Part shown: positions 1 through 6,426 of the stretch, piece by piece
How the letters are laid out: every line of letters starts with the position of its first letter
Numbering within the stretch: the stretch's first letter is position 1
Source of the DNA: Bacteroidota bacterium
GTDB lineage: Bacteria; Bacteroidota; Bacteroidia; Bacteroidales; JAAUTT01
Direction of reading: 5' to 3'
NCBI GenBank assembly: GCA_023429135.1
Contig: JAEYWD010000042.1
Location: forward strand, 1-28,085
DNA: 28,085 nt
Made by a program: the position numbers and the translations under genes
Notes under the pieces: model-generated
The model's database searches: none
What the model was told of the DNA's origin: nothing
What the model saw: only the letters and a program-made list of their open reading frames with translations

Positions 1-233
1 TCTCCATTTGGGTAAGTAGAGGTACAGATTTCAAAATTTCTATAGTTACCGATATTTACGGTTAATTTTGTTCCATATGGATAAGTCCAGTTGGTGGAAT
101 TTCCATCTCCAGGTCCAGCTTGAGGTACAATCCCGGCAGGTATTGCGTCAGGTTGGTTTGATTCAACGTAAGATTGACTTCTTAAACCAATAAACATTGA
201 GCAAAATATTAAACTTAAAATTATTTTTCTCAT
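1..233 (-). CDS. Secreted protein of unknown function, 3' end outside the window (partial)
   Basis: The reading frame begins with ATG at 233 and stays open to the window edge, giving about 77 residues. Residues 1-20 (MRKIILSLIFCSMFIGLRSQ) look like a signal peptide. The mature part is rich in N, G, T, Y and P and contains short beta-type stretches (LTVNIGNY, NFEICTS). Its start overlaps the stop of the upstream gene by four bases (ATGA, 230-233), which suggests translational coupling in the operon of S74-like proteins. I do not recognise the family. A surface-exposed or secreted protein is a reasonable guess, but most of the gene is missing. Confidence 0.75.
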   Translation of the reverse strand, partial: MRKIILSLIFCSMFIGLRSQSYVESNQPDAIPAGIVPQAGPGDGNSTNWTYPYGTKLTVNIGNYRNFEICTSTYPNG

Positions 234-1198
234 TTAGTATTTGTTTTTGTTTCCAAATCTTTAATTCTCTTCTCAAGCTCAATCACATACAACGTCAACT
301 CCTCCACCTTCTGCAGCAGCTTGGCCTGCATTTCCCCAGCACTAACACCGTTTTCCTGCATCTCTTTGGCGGATGCAATATCGGGCAGGTGTTTGTTTGT
401 ACGTACAAATGTTTCAAGTTCGGAGAGGGAGCGAAGCTTGTAGGTGGGTTCGAAGACAAAGTCGGCACCAGTGGTATTGACAACAATTTCGTCGGCACGG
501 ATTTTGCCGGCGACGTCGAGTTTATAGGTAGAGTTGGTTTGGGTGGTTTTGCCAATTAGAACATTGCCATTTTTGATAAAGTTAGCTGAACCATCGGTCG
601 CAAAGCTTATACACGTCTCATAATTATCAACTCCCAATGCTTTGTCAAGGCTAAAATAGTTTTCACAAATTTGACCAGGGGAGCTACTCCCACCTGGTCG
701 TAAAATAAATTGATTATGTCTGTGCCATCCTTTTGGAGAACCAAGAAATAATGTATGTCCTTTCCAATACAAATGAGATATCCCCCAACCGTTTGGATAG
801 CTCTCATCACTGTTAATGAATAGTTCTTTGGCTGTAATTTGTTTTGCTATGAAATCTGCATCACCCCTATTTAGATTTTTTTCGGAAAACATTTTGAACC
901 ATGTCCCATTCATATATCTTTCATATATATCTCCATCTCCATTAAATCCAATTTGATGATTAAAACCTCCGGGATACATATTAATGGTCATAACCGCATT
1001 AGCATTGTTATTCATTGGAAAAGAATTAATACTTGTAGCTAAAAAGCTAGTAGTTTTAAATGACCAATCCTGATCTAAACTATTTAAATCTAATGTCTGC
1101 CATGGCGTGTAAGTTAATGATGTAGCAGTTTGAGCCATTAAAGAATGGCTCAAAACCACACTAATGATTAAAGCTGTAATATGAGTTATAATTTTCAT
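230..1198 (-). CDS. Secreted tail-fibre/S74-like protein with C-terminal coiled coil, paralogue 1
   Basis: A 322-residue protein with a signal peptide (MKIITHITALIISVVLSHSL, cut near AQ). The N-terminal part (about 25-215) is unlike the two upstream paralogues. It contains a GKTTQTNSTYKLDVAGKIRADEI stretch of the kind that precedes tail-fibre C-termini. From about residue 235 it carries the conserved Bacteroidota tail: ADFVFEPTYKLRSLSELETF, then HLPDI, then GVSAGEMQAKLLQKVEELTL, ending in a charged coiled coil. The tail resembles the intramolecular-chaperone end of trimeric fibres, but no S74 catalytic motif is visible, so self-cleavage is not implied. It is third in a four-gene operon and overlaps the next gene by ATGA. 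The cellular role is unknown; surface display or adhesion is inference. Confidence 0.85.
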   Translation of the reverse strand: MKIITHITALIISVVLSHSLMAQTATSLTYTPWQTLDLNSLDQDWSFKTTSFLATSINSFPMNNNANAVMTINMYPGGFNHQIGFNGDGDIYERYMNGTWFKMFSEKNLNRGDADFIAKQITAKELFINSDESYPNGWGISHLYWKGHTLFLGSPKGWHRHNQFILRPGGSSSPGQICENYFSLDKALGVDNYETCISFATDGSANFIKNGNVLIGKTTQTNSTYKLDVAGKIRADEIVVNTTGADFVFEPTYKLRSLSELETFVRTNKHLPDIASAKEMQENGVSAGEMQAKLLQKVEELTLYVIELEKRIKDLETKTNTK

Positions 1199-2603
1199 TG
1201 GTATTTAAATTTTACTTTACTTTCTTAATCTGTTCAATTTCCTTCTTCATCTCTAAAACTAATTGCTGTTGGTCAGCCATGAGTTTATCTTTCTGCTCAT
1301 TCTCCTTCTTCAATTCAATCACATACAACGTCAACTCCTCCACCTTCTGCAACAACTTTGTCTGCATCTCCCCGGCGCTTACGCCGTTTTGCTGCATCTC
1401 TTTTGCAGGAGCAATATCGGGGAGGTGTTTGTTTGTGCGTATAAAAGTTTCGAGTTCGGAGAGGGAGCGAAGCTTGTAGGTGGGCTCGAAGACAAAGTCG
1501 GCTCCATCAGTGTTGACAACGATTTCGCTAGCACGAATGGGTCCTGCGACATTGAGTAAATAGTTACCGGGAGACTTGGTACCTATTCCTACTCTCCCAG
1601 CCCAATCAATAACCATTCGCGTGGTGTATGCAAGTTTACTATACGAATCTGTAGGAGCCGCAGTTTGTATTTGTAATCCGGAAACCCCTTCATCAACATT
1701 AGTATATAGCCTAACACCATAGGAATTATTCAAACTCACATGGTTAATTAATTCAAGTCCATTAGAACCGTTACCATATTGGCCAAGCCTTACCTGTTCA
1801 AAATTGTACACGCCAGGTATGTTGATTTTCAAATTTTGGGTATTGTTAAAATCACCAATTTGTAATGCATCATTTAAGCTATTGGATGCGCCAATTCCCA
1901 CTTTACCGTTAGCATCTGTCAAAACCAACGATCTCCAGCTTTCCCATGAAGGACTATTATTTACACCAGTTCTATAAAATATACCTCCATCATTGAAATG
2001 TAATTGATGGTTCTTATCTCCCGAGCCATCGGGAACCCATTGGGCAATGGTCATGGTTGTCCCAAAATAGCTTGTCCCGGGACTTTGAACTGTATATCTG
2101 TACTTGAAATCAAATCTAACTTGTCGGTTAAAAGAGCTTGGTGGCTCGTTTACATTTCTTGTATCAAAAACCGTTAAACCCTCAGCTAATTGAGCATCTA
2201 TGAACTGTAAAATGCCACAATTGGCCAAAATAAATAGTAAAATCTTTAATCTCATATCTTTTATTTTTTCTCTATTATTTCAAGTCGTTTTATCATATCC
2301 ATAAGAAGCAGCTGCTGTTCCGCAATCTTTTTATTCTGAATTTCTATTTGTTTATCTTTCTCAATCACATACAACGTCAACTCCTCCACCTTCTGCAACA
2401 ACTTTGTCTGCATCTCCCCGGCGCTTACGCCATTCTCCTGCATCTCTTTGGCAGGGGCAATATCGGGAAGGTGTTTATTCGCTTTTATAAAAGTTTCGAG
2501 TTCAGAGAGGGGGCGAAGCTTGTAGGTGGGTTCGAAGACAAAGTCGGCGCCGGTGGTGTTGACAACTAATTCATCAACACGAACACGCCCTTTGACATTC
2601 AGC
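284..2603 (-). repeat. Three near-identical 3'-end gene cassettes (direct repeats of about 240 bp)
   Basis: The 3' parts of the three paralogous genes are direct repeats at about 284-520, 1320-1555 and 2366-2603. A 32-base run is identical in all three (284-315, 1320-1351, 2366-2397), and a second block around the codons for YKLRSLSELE is nearly identical. The 5' parts of the genes do not align in the same way. This fits duplication followed by gene conversion or cassette exchange of the tail. Confidence 0.8.
1212..2255 (-). CDS. Secreted tail-fibre/S74-like protein with C-terminal coiled coil, paralogue 2
   Basis: A 347-residue protein with an N-terminal signal (MRLKILLFILANCGILQFIDAQ). The head region (about 25-135) contains an HFNDGGIFYR segment and is followed by GKVGIGASNSLNDALQIGDF and then GRVGIGTKSPGNYLLNVAGP, the VGIGT-type repeats common in Bacteroidota fibre-like proteins. 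The C-terminal tail is nearly the same as in the two neighbours: GADFVFEPTYKLRSLSELET, HLPDIAPAKEM, EMQTKLLQKVEELTLYVIEL. It ends in a longer coiled coil rich in K, E and Q. The gaps are 5 bases to the upstream gene and 13 bases to the downstream one, so this is one transcript. The ligand and function are not known. Confidence 0.87.
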   Translation of the reverse strand: MRLKILLFILANCGILQFIDAQLAEGLTVFDTRNVNEPPSSFNRQVRFDFKYRYTVQSPGTSYFGTTMTIAQWVPDGSGDKNHQLHFNDGGIFYRTGVNNSPSWESWRSLVLTDANGKVGIGASNSLNDALQIGDFNNTQNLKINIPGVYNFEQVRLGQYGNGSNGLELINHVSLNNSYGVRLYTNVDEGVSGLQIQTAAPTDSYSKLAYTTRMVIDWAGRVGIGTKSPGNYLLNVAGPIRASEIVVNTDGADFVFEPTYKLRSLSELETFIRTNKHLPDIAPAKEMQQNGVSAGEMQTKLLQKVEELTLYVIELKKENEQKDKLMADQQQLVLEMKKEIEQIKKVK

Positions 2604-3283
2604 ATATAACTACCTGGATTTGCTGTTCCAATACCTATACTTCCTGTAGAGTAATAAATATTAGAGCCTGAAGTAATCCATTGTGAGCTTCCTCCCGCTA
2701 TTCCTGTGAGACCCGATCCATCTCCAACAAATTTTGTTGCTTTAACTGTTCCCGCAACATCTAGTTTTTGAGTAGGATTTGTAACTCCTATACCAACATT
2801 TCCTTCAGTGCTGATAGCAAAGTAATGCGAACCATAACCTGGAGATACAGATGAAGTGCCGTATGAAATGAAAAATTTGTTGTTATCGGAATGGCAAATC
2901 CCTGTGGACCAACTTACCAAACCGGTACTGCTTGTATTATCCATTATACGGTACTCTGAATATGGATATCCTGTTGATCCATTGTAAATACCAAATAAAG
3001 CTCTGGCATATCCTGCACCAGATCTTGTAGAGTGAACGGCTCCAATCATGGCATCGCCATTATCATCACGTCGAACAAAGGCTGTACCGTTGTAAATTGT
3101 CAACTTATCATTGGGAGCAGATGTACCTATTCCAACATTTCCAGATGTTGAAGATATTCCTAAACCTGGAGTTGTACCAGTGGCCGATGGTACAAATAAT
3201 ATTTGGCCATTCACATTGCCGAAATCGGCTAAAATAGCCATGAAAAAAAAAGCGGTTGCTTTAACTGTTAAATTTTGTATCAT
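2261..3283 (-). CDS. Secreted tail-fibre/S74-like protein with C-terminal coiled coil, paralogue 3 (first gene of operon)
   Basis: A 340-residue protein with a signal peptide (first about 26 residues, ending VNGQ). It has three VGIG/IGIG modules: GNVGIGTSAPNDKLTIYN near the N-terminus, GNVGIGVTNPTQKLDVAGTV in the middle followed by KATKFVGDGSGLTGI, and GSIGIGTANPGSYMLNVKGR before the tail. The tail (FVFEPTYKLRPLSELETFIK onward) matches the two downstream paralogues and ends in a coiled coil. This module order (head, GIGT repeats, LDVAGT, short chaperone-like tail, coiled coil) is that of secreted Bacteroidota proteins often annotated as tail-fibre-domain proteins. It is the promoter-proximal gene of the operon. 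I could not find a good -7 box in the 100 bases upstream. Confidence 0.87.
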   Translation of the reverse strand: MIQNLTVKATAFFFMAILADFGNVNGQILFVPSATGTTPGLGISSTSGNVGIGTSAPNDKLTIYNGTAFVRRDDNGDAMIGAVHSTRSGAGYARALFGIYNGSTGYPYSEYRIMDNTSSTGLVSWSTGICHSDNNKFFISYGTSSVSPGYGSHYFAISTEGNVGIGVTNPTQKLDVAGTVKATKFVGDGSGLTGIAGGSSQWITSGSNIYYSTGSIGIGTANPGSYMLNVKGRVRVDELVVNTTGADFVFEPTYKLRPLSELETFIKANKHLPDIAPAKEMQENGVSAGEMQTKLLQKVEELTLYVIEKDKQIEIQNKKIAEQQLLLMDMIKRLEIIEKK

Positions 3284-3322
3284 ATAATATAAATATTATT
3301 TATTTCTATTAGTCCTTCTCTG

Positions 3323-3350
3323 GAGTTGAATTGATTAATTAATTCAGCTC
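3323..3350. other. Imperfect hairpin downstream of the 3384-4076 gene
   Basis: GAGTTGAATT at 3323-3332 pairs with AATTCAGCTC at 3341-3350 with one G-T pair and an 8-base loop. It lies between the end of the helical-protein gene and the start of the S74-like operon. No convincing T-run follows on the minus strand, so it is at best a weak terminator. Confidence 0.35.
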
Positions 3351-3383
3351 TACTTTAGTTTTAATTAAATACTTCTTTCAATT

Positions 3384-4076
3384 TCATCCTTTTCCTTCAT
3401 TTCCATTTTCCTTCTTCTTCTCATGCCTAACCCCATAATCCACCTTTTCGCGGGCGTTCCAGTATTCCTGGTAAAATGTGGGCTGGGTCTTACGGAACTG
3501 CTCCATGAGCCTGTCGAGTTTTTCCTTGAGTTCGTAGCTTGCAGCGGCAAACTGAGGACGGAGCTGTGCCCCGGCAGTTTTGCGTGCGGTAATGGTGGTG
3601 CGTGTGGCCGAGGTAATGACCTCGAAGTTGTCGATAAAATTTTCGATGGCGGTTACATCGTCAGCTTGCAGCCCAAGGTCGGTTAAGGCTTCCTGGTTGG
3701 ACTTTATAATTGCAATCACCTCCAGGCTCTCGGCCAGCAATTCGCCGGGACGCATGTCTTTCAACTCACTTTCGGCATAGTCCACCTTGCTTTTCATGGC
3801 GGCATCGTTGTTATTGGCAACAAATACCGAAACAATCGACATGGCATTGAACAGGTCGGCTATGTAGGCTTTAGTGGCTGCATTTTTCCCGGCGGTGATC
3901 TCTTCGGTCTTGATACCCGATGTACCCGAAGTTTTCTGGATGGCTTCAACTGCTGCTTTAAAGAGGTCGTGGACTTTCACGAAACCTTTGATGGGGGTCC
4001 ATACCGGTTTGTATTTGGCCAGTATTTCGATCACGGCCCAGTACATCAAAAGCTTGTTGTTCATAATTTTTCTCAT
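3384..4076 (-). CDS. Conserved-looking helical protein of unknown function
   Basis: About 230 residues, apparently all alpha-helical, with no signal peptide or clear membrane segment. The middle is rich in A, E, K, D and T, with several amphipathic helices. The C-terminal section (EKLDRLMEQFRKTQPTFYQE, then YWNAREKVDYG) has the look of a conserved family signature and is followed by a highly charged tail (RHEKKKENGNEGKG). I do not recognise the family. Possible starts are GTG 4082, ATG 4076 and ATG 4064; I chose the first ATG. The gene is visibly richer in G+C than the genes on either side and lies just 3' of the 21-bp tandem repeat array, so the two may form one unit. That link is inference. 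Confidence 0.8.
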   Translation of the reverse strand: MRKIMNNKLLMYWAVIEILAKYKPVWTPIKGFVKVHDLFKAAVEAIQKTSGTSGIKTEEITAGKNAATKAYIADLFNAMSIVSVFVANNNDAAMKSKVDYAESELKDMRPGELLAESLEVIAIIKSNQEALTDLGLQADDVTAIENFIDNFEVITSATRTTITARKTAGAQLRPQFAAASYELKEKLDRLMEQFRKTQPTFYQEYWNAREKVDYGVRHEKKKENGNEGKG

Positions 4077-4088
4077 AATCACTTGTTT

Positions 4089-4823
4089 TTAAAGGTTAAT
4101 AGCGAATGTTATTTTTGAGAAGAAAGGTTTCAATTGTACACCCTCCGAAAGGGTTGGAACATTAGCCGGAATTAACGGGCGGGCTTCCGCGACCGTTGTA
4201 ACAGTGTCCGAAATTGTGCGTTCAGCTTCCGGAATCGTTGGGACAACATCAGGAACTATGCGGTCACTTCCCGAAATCGGGCGTACAACATTGGGAATCG
4301 ATGGAACATCTTCAGAAATTATGCGAACAGGCGCCGGAGACGATGGGATAGTATCCGGAAGAATGCGTACAGTCTCCGGAACTACCGGTACAGCTTCCGG
4401 AATCGGAGGGACGGTTCCCGGAAATGTGTGAACGCTTTCCGAAATTACGCGAACTTGTGGCGAAACAGGTGCGACGGTCGCCGGAATTAACCCGACAGCA
4501 TCGGAATGAATGAGGATGCCCTCCGGAAGCGTATGAACGCATTGCCAAACTCCGGGAACAACAGCCGAAAACCAGCGAATGGTTGCCGAAAATACCTTAA
4601 CAGCATCGGAAACAATGCAGCTCATGGAGCCAACCACAGCGACGCTAACCGGGATAGGTGGGATGCTTCCTAGTATCAAAAGCCATGGGGCCCTAAAACG
4701 TGTTTCCGCAAATAATGTCAAAGGCAGGTTCATGGTTTTGCAGTTAACCTTTGTAGTAATTAGTATCAGCAATAATTTTCTGCTATCCGGTTCTTTCCAA
4801 CAACATCTAAACTCAGGCAACAC
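4089..4823 (-). CDS. Possible heptapeptide-repeat protein encoded by the 21-bp array
   Basis: This minus-strand frame stays open through the whole array and ends with TAA at 4089-4091. Translated, the array gives about 25 heptads of the form x-V-x-x-(I/V/L)-(P/S)-(E/D/A), for example TVPPIPE, AVPVVPE, TVRILPD, DVPSIPN, VVPTIPE and NVPTLSE. The end (QLKPFFSKITFAINL) is non-repetitive. The longest form starts at GTG 4823; an ATG at 4733 (MNLPLTLFAE) gives about 214 residues. I see no good ribosome site or promoter for either. The other frames across the array are interrupted, so this is the best coding candidate. A repeat of 21 bases can keep a frame open by periodicity alone, so coding is not proven. 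It lies 13 bases upstream of ATG 4076 of the next gene. Confidence 0.4.
   Translation of the reverse strand: MLPEFRCCWKEPDSRKLLLILITTKVNCKTMNLPLTLFAETRFRAPWLLILGSIPPIPVSVAVVGSMSCIVSDAVKVFSATIRWFSAVVPGVWQCVHTLPEGILIHSDAVGLIPATVAPVSPQVRVISESVHTFPGTVPPIPEAVPVVPETVRILPDTIPSSPAPVRIISEDVPSIPNVVRPISGSDRIVPDVVPTIPEAERTISDTVTTVAEARPLIPANVPTLSEGVQLKPFFSKITFAINL
4138..4683. repeat. Array of 26 degenerate 21-bp tandem repeats without indels
   Basis: Read on the plus strand, units start every 21 bases: 4138, 4159, 4180, 4201, 4222, and so on to about 4663. The common pattern is ACA, then three or four variable bases, then TCCGGAA, then about eight bases often ending ATGCG or close to it. Clear units are at 4222 (tcagcttccggaatcgttgg), 4369 (acagtctccggaactaccgg) and 4390 (acagcttccggaatcggagg). 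Units differ by many substitutions, yet no insertion or deletion breaks the 21-base register. Many units share a palindromic core TTCCGGAA or close variants. The array is GC-richer than its surroundings. Twenty-one bases is both seven codons and two turns of B-DNA. Confidence 0.9.
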
Positions 4824-5380
4824 AAAACAAAATAGCTTCGAAAACTTTTGATACCCGAAAATAGAAAAACAAAAAGTTATTAAAAAATAAAAATGTCTAT
4901 TTGGAAAATGTCTAAATTACAGGAAGATAGCTAAAAATAGCTATGTTTTTTCATAAAAAAGGAGTATAGAAAAAACAATTTTCAAGTTTAACGGGCGAAA
5001 GCGCGATTTTGACCCCCAAAATTCAAAAAAATAGTAACAAGCTGTTTTTCAATAATTAAATCTATTCAAAAAACTTATCAACAATTGGGAAAAATAACGG
5101 ATCCCGGGTAAGTTTTTAGGAGTGTCAATATACCGGTATCGCCGCAGGAGGCAAAGAGAAAGATCAGTGCTAACACCATTGAATACCTCCCTTCAAGACT
5201 TTTTGGTTACCCCTTTTGGTCACAGCTTAGGCGAAATCGAATGATTGTGAGTCGACTTACATTAGTTCAAGAAATTCAATCAACGAATTTATTTTGCAAA
5301 GAACTGATTTACTAAAATTTTGCTAAATTTAAATCGCAAAGATTGTTAGCTCATTGAACCCAATTTTAACATTTGTCTGT
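4824..5380. other. Gene-free, AT-rich intergenic stretch
   Basis: No convincing coding region or RNA gene is visible in these roughly 560 bases. At 4927-4944 there is a perfect AT-rich hairpin (ATAGCTA, loop AAAA, TAGCTAT) followed on the plus strand by GTTTTTT, which could work as a weak terminator or leader structure. The section 5100-5200 is more GC-rich (with cggatcccggg and ataccggtat) but has no clear structure. The upstream end probably contains the promoter of the repeat ORF, and the downstream end that of the CotH-like gene. Neither can be pinned down. Confidence 0.5.
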
Positions 5381-6424
5381 ATGTCCCGGAATTTGTTTCT
5401 TTTGCTTTTCCTGTTTTATTTTCAACCTAAAGTTATTTATTCCCAGGACACAGCTAAACCCTGCGAAGGTTTGTTTTGCTCCGAAACCCCGCTTGATCTT
5501 CAACTTGAACTTTATTTCGATTCGCTGCTGGCCGGTGGTGTATCGGAAGCCACCCGATATAATGCTGTTCTGAAAATTTTCGACAACAAAAAGCTGGTAA
5601 AAAAGCTTAATATAGAACTTTCCAAGCGGGGACATTTCCGCAAGTTTCCCAATATATGCGATTTCCCTCCGCTTAGAATTCACTTCAACAAAGAAGAAAC
5701 AAAGGGAACTGAATTCGAAAACCTGAATAAAATAAAAATTGTTACGCATTGTCAGAATAACGATTCGGCTTTTGATCAGTATGTTGTGCAGGAATACCTC
5801 ATTTACAAGGCTTACAATGTAATTACCGATTTCAGCTTTAAAACCCGGCTGGCGAAAATAAAGTATATGGATTTAAGTAAGACTTTCCCTGATGTCGATA
5901 CTTATACTTTTTTTATCGAGAATCCGGGCAGTCTCGAAAAAAGGCTGAAAGGAACCTGCATCAATACAAAATATATCTGGCCAAAACACCTGGACCAGAA
6001 ACAATATGCCCTCATGACAATGTTTCAGTATATGATGATCAATCAGGACTGGTCGGTTTCTCTGGCTCACAACCTCGAACTATTTGCACTTAAACCCGAT
6101 TATAAGATCCTGCCTGTTCCTTTCGATTTCGACATGTGCGGTGTTATTGCCATTCCTTATAAAAGTCCCACGGTACCTTTCAAAAAAGGTGTAAAGCCCG
6201 AAAGGAATTTCATGGGTAAGGATATTTCAAAGGACAATATTATTGAAGCTATTGATATTCTGCGAAAGCATAAAAACGATATCATAAAGATATTCAACAC
6301 CTCGCCCCTGCTGACCCCTCAAAACCGCAAAAATATAGTGAATCATCTCACCGAATTCTACGACAGTGTTTCGGATGTCAACCAGATTATCCGCCTGTAT
6401 GCCGGTCAGGAAACAAATTATTAA
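5381..6424 (+). CDS. Secreted CotH-like protein
   Basis: About 347 residues from ATG 5381. An in-frame TTG at 5354 would only lengthen the signal peptide. Residues 1-22 (MSRNLFLLLFLFYFQPKVIYSQ) are a signal peptide. The middle contains KIVTHCQNNDSAFDQYVVQEYLIYKAYN followed by FSFKTRLAKIKYMD. Later come NQDWSVSLAHNLELF and PVPFDFDMCGVIAIPY, a layout like the CotH-type kinase fold, where an HN-containing strand and a DFD motif sit near the nucleotide or metal site. The catalytic match is loose, so kinase activity is not claimed. It is convergent with hrpB, with only two bases between the ORF ends. A secreted, possibly surface-associated role is inference. Confidence 0.75.
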   Translation: MSRNLFLLLFLFYFQPKVIYSQDTAKPCEGLFCSETPLDLQLELYFDSLLAGGVSEATRYNAVLKIFDNKKLVKKLNIELSKRGHFRKFPNICDFPPLRIHFNKEETKGTEFENLNKIKIVTHCQNNDSAFDQYVVQEYLIYKAYNVITDFSFKTRLAKIKYMDLSKTFPDVDTYTFFIENPGSLEKRLKGTCINTKYIWPKHLDQKQYALMTMFQYMMINQDWSVSLAHNLELFALKPDYKILPVPFDFDMCGVIAIPYKSPTVPFKKGVKPERNFMGKDISKDNIIEAIDILRKHKNDIIKIFNTSPLLTPQNRKNIVNHLTEFYDSVSDVNQIIRLYAGQETNY

Positions 6425-6426
6425 GG

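Noticed and set aside
230..3283. A prophage tail-fibre module, because of the S74-like tails
   Set aside because: There are no other phage genes; each protein has a signal peptide, and this domain order is common in secreted Bacteroidota proteins.
4204..4431. A plus-strand gene with RT-x-SG-type heptads
   Set aside because: It is another frame of the 21-bp array, ends at a stop inside the array and has no start signals; the minus-strand frame is longer and covers all units.
4138..4683. A CRISPR array
   Set aside because: The 21-bp units are directly adjacent with no spacers and are too variable; no cas gene lies nearby.
5074..5088. A DnaA-box-like word (TTATCAACA) suggesting an origin
   Set aside because: A single, imperfect copy without clusters, dnaA or other origin features.
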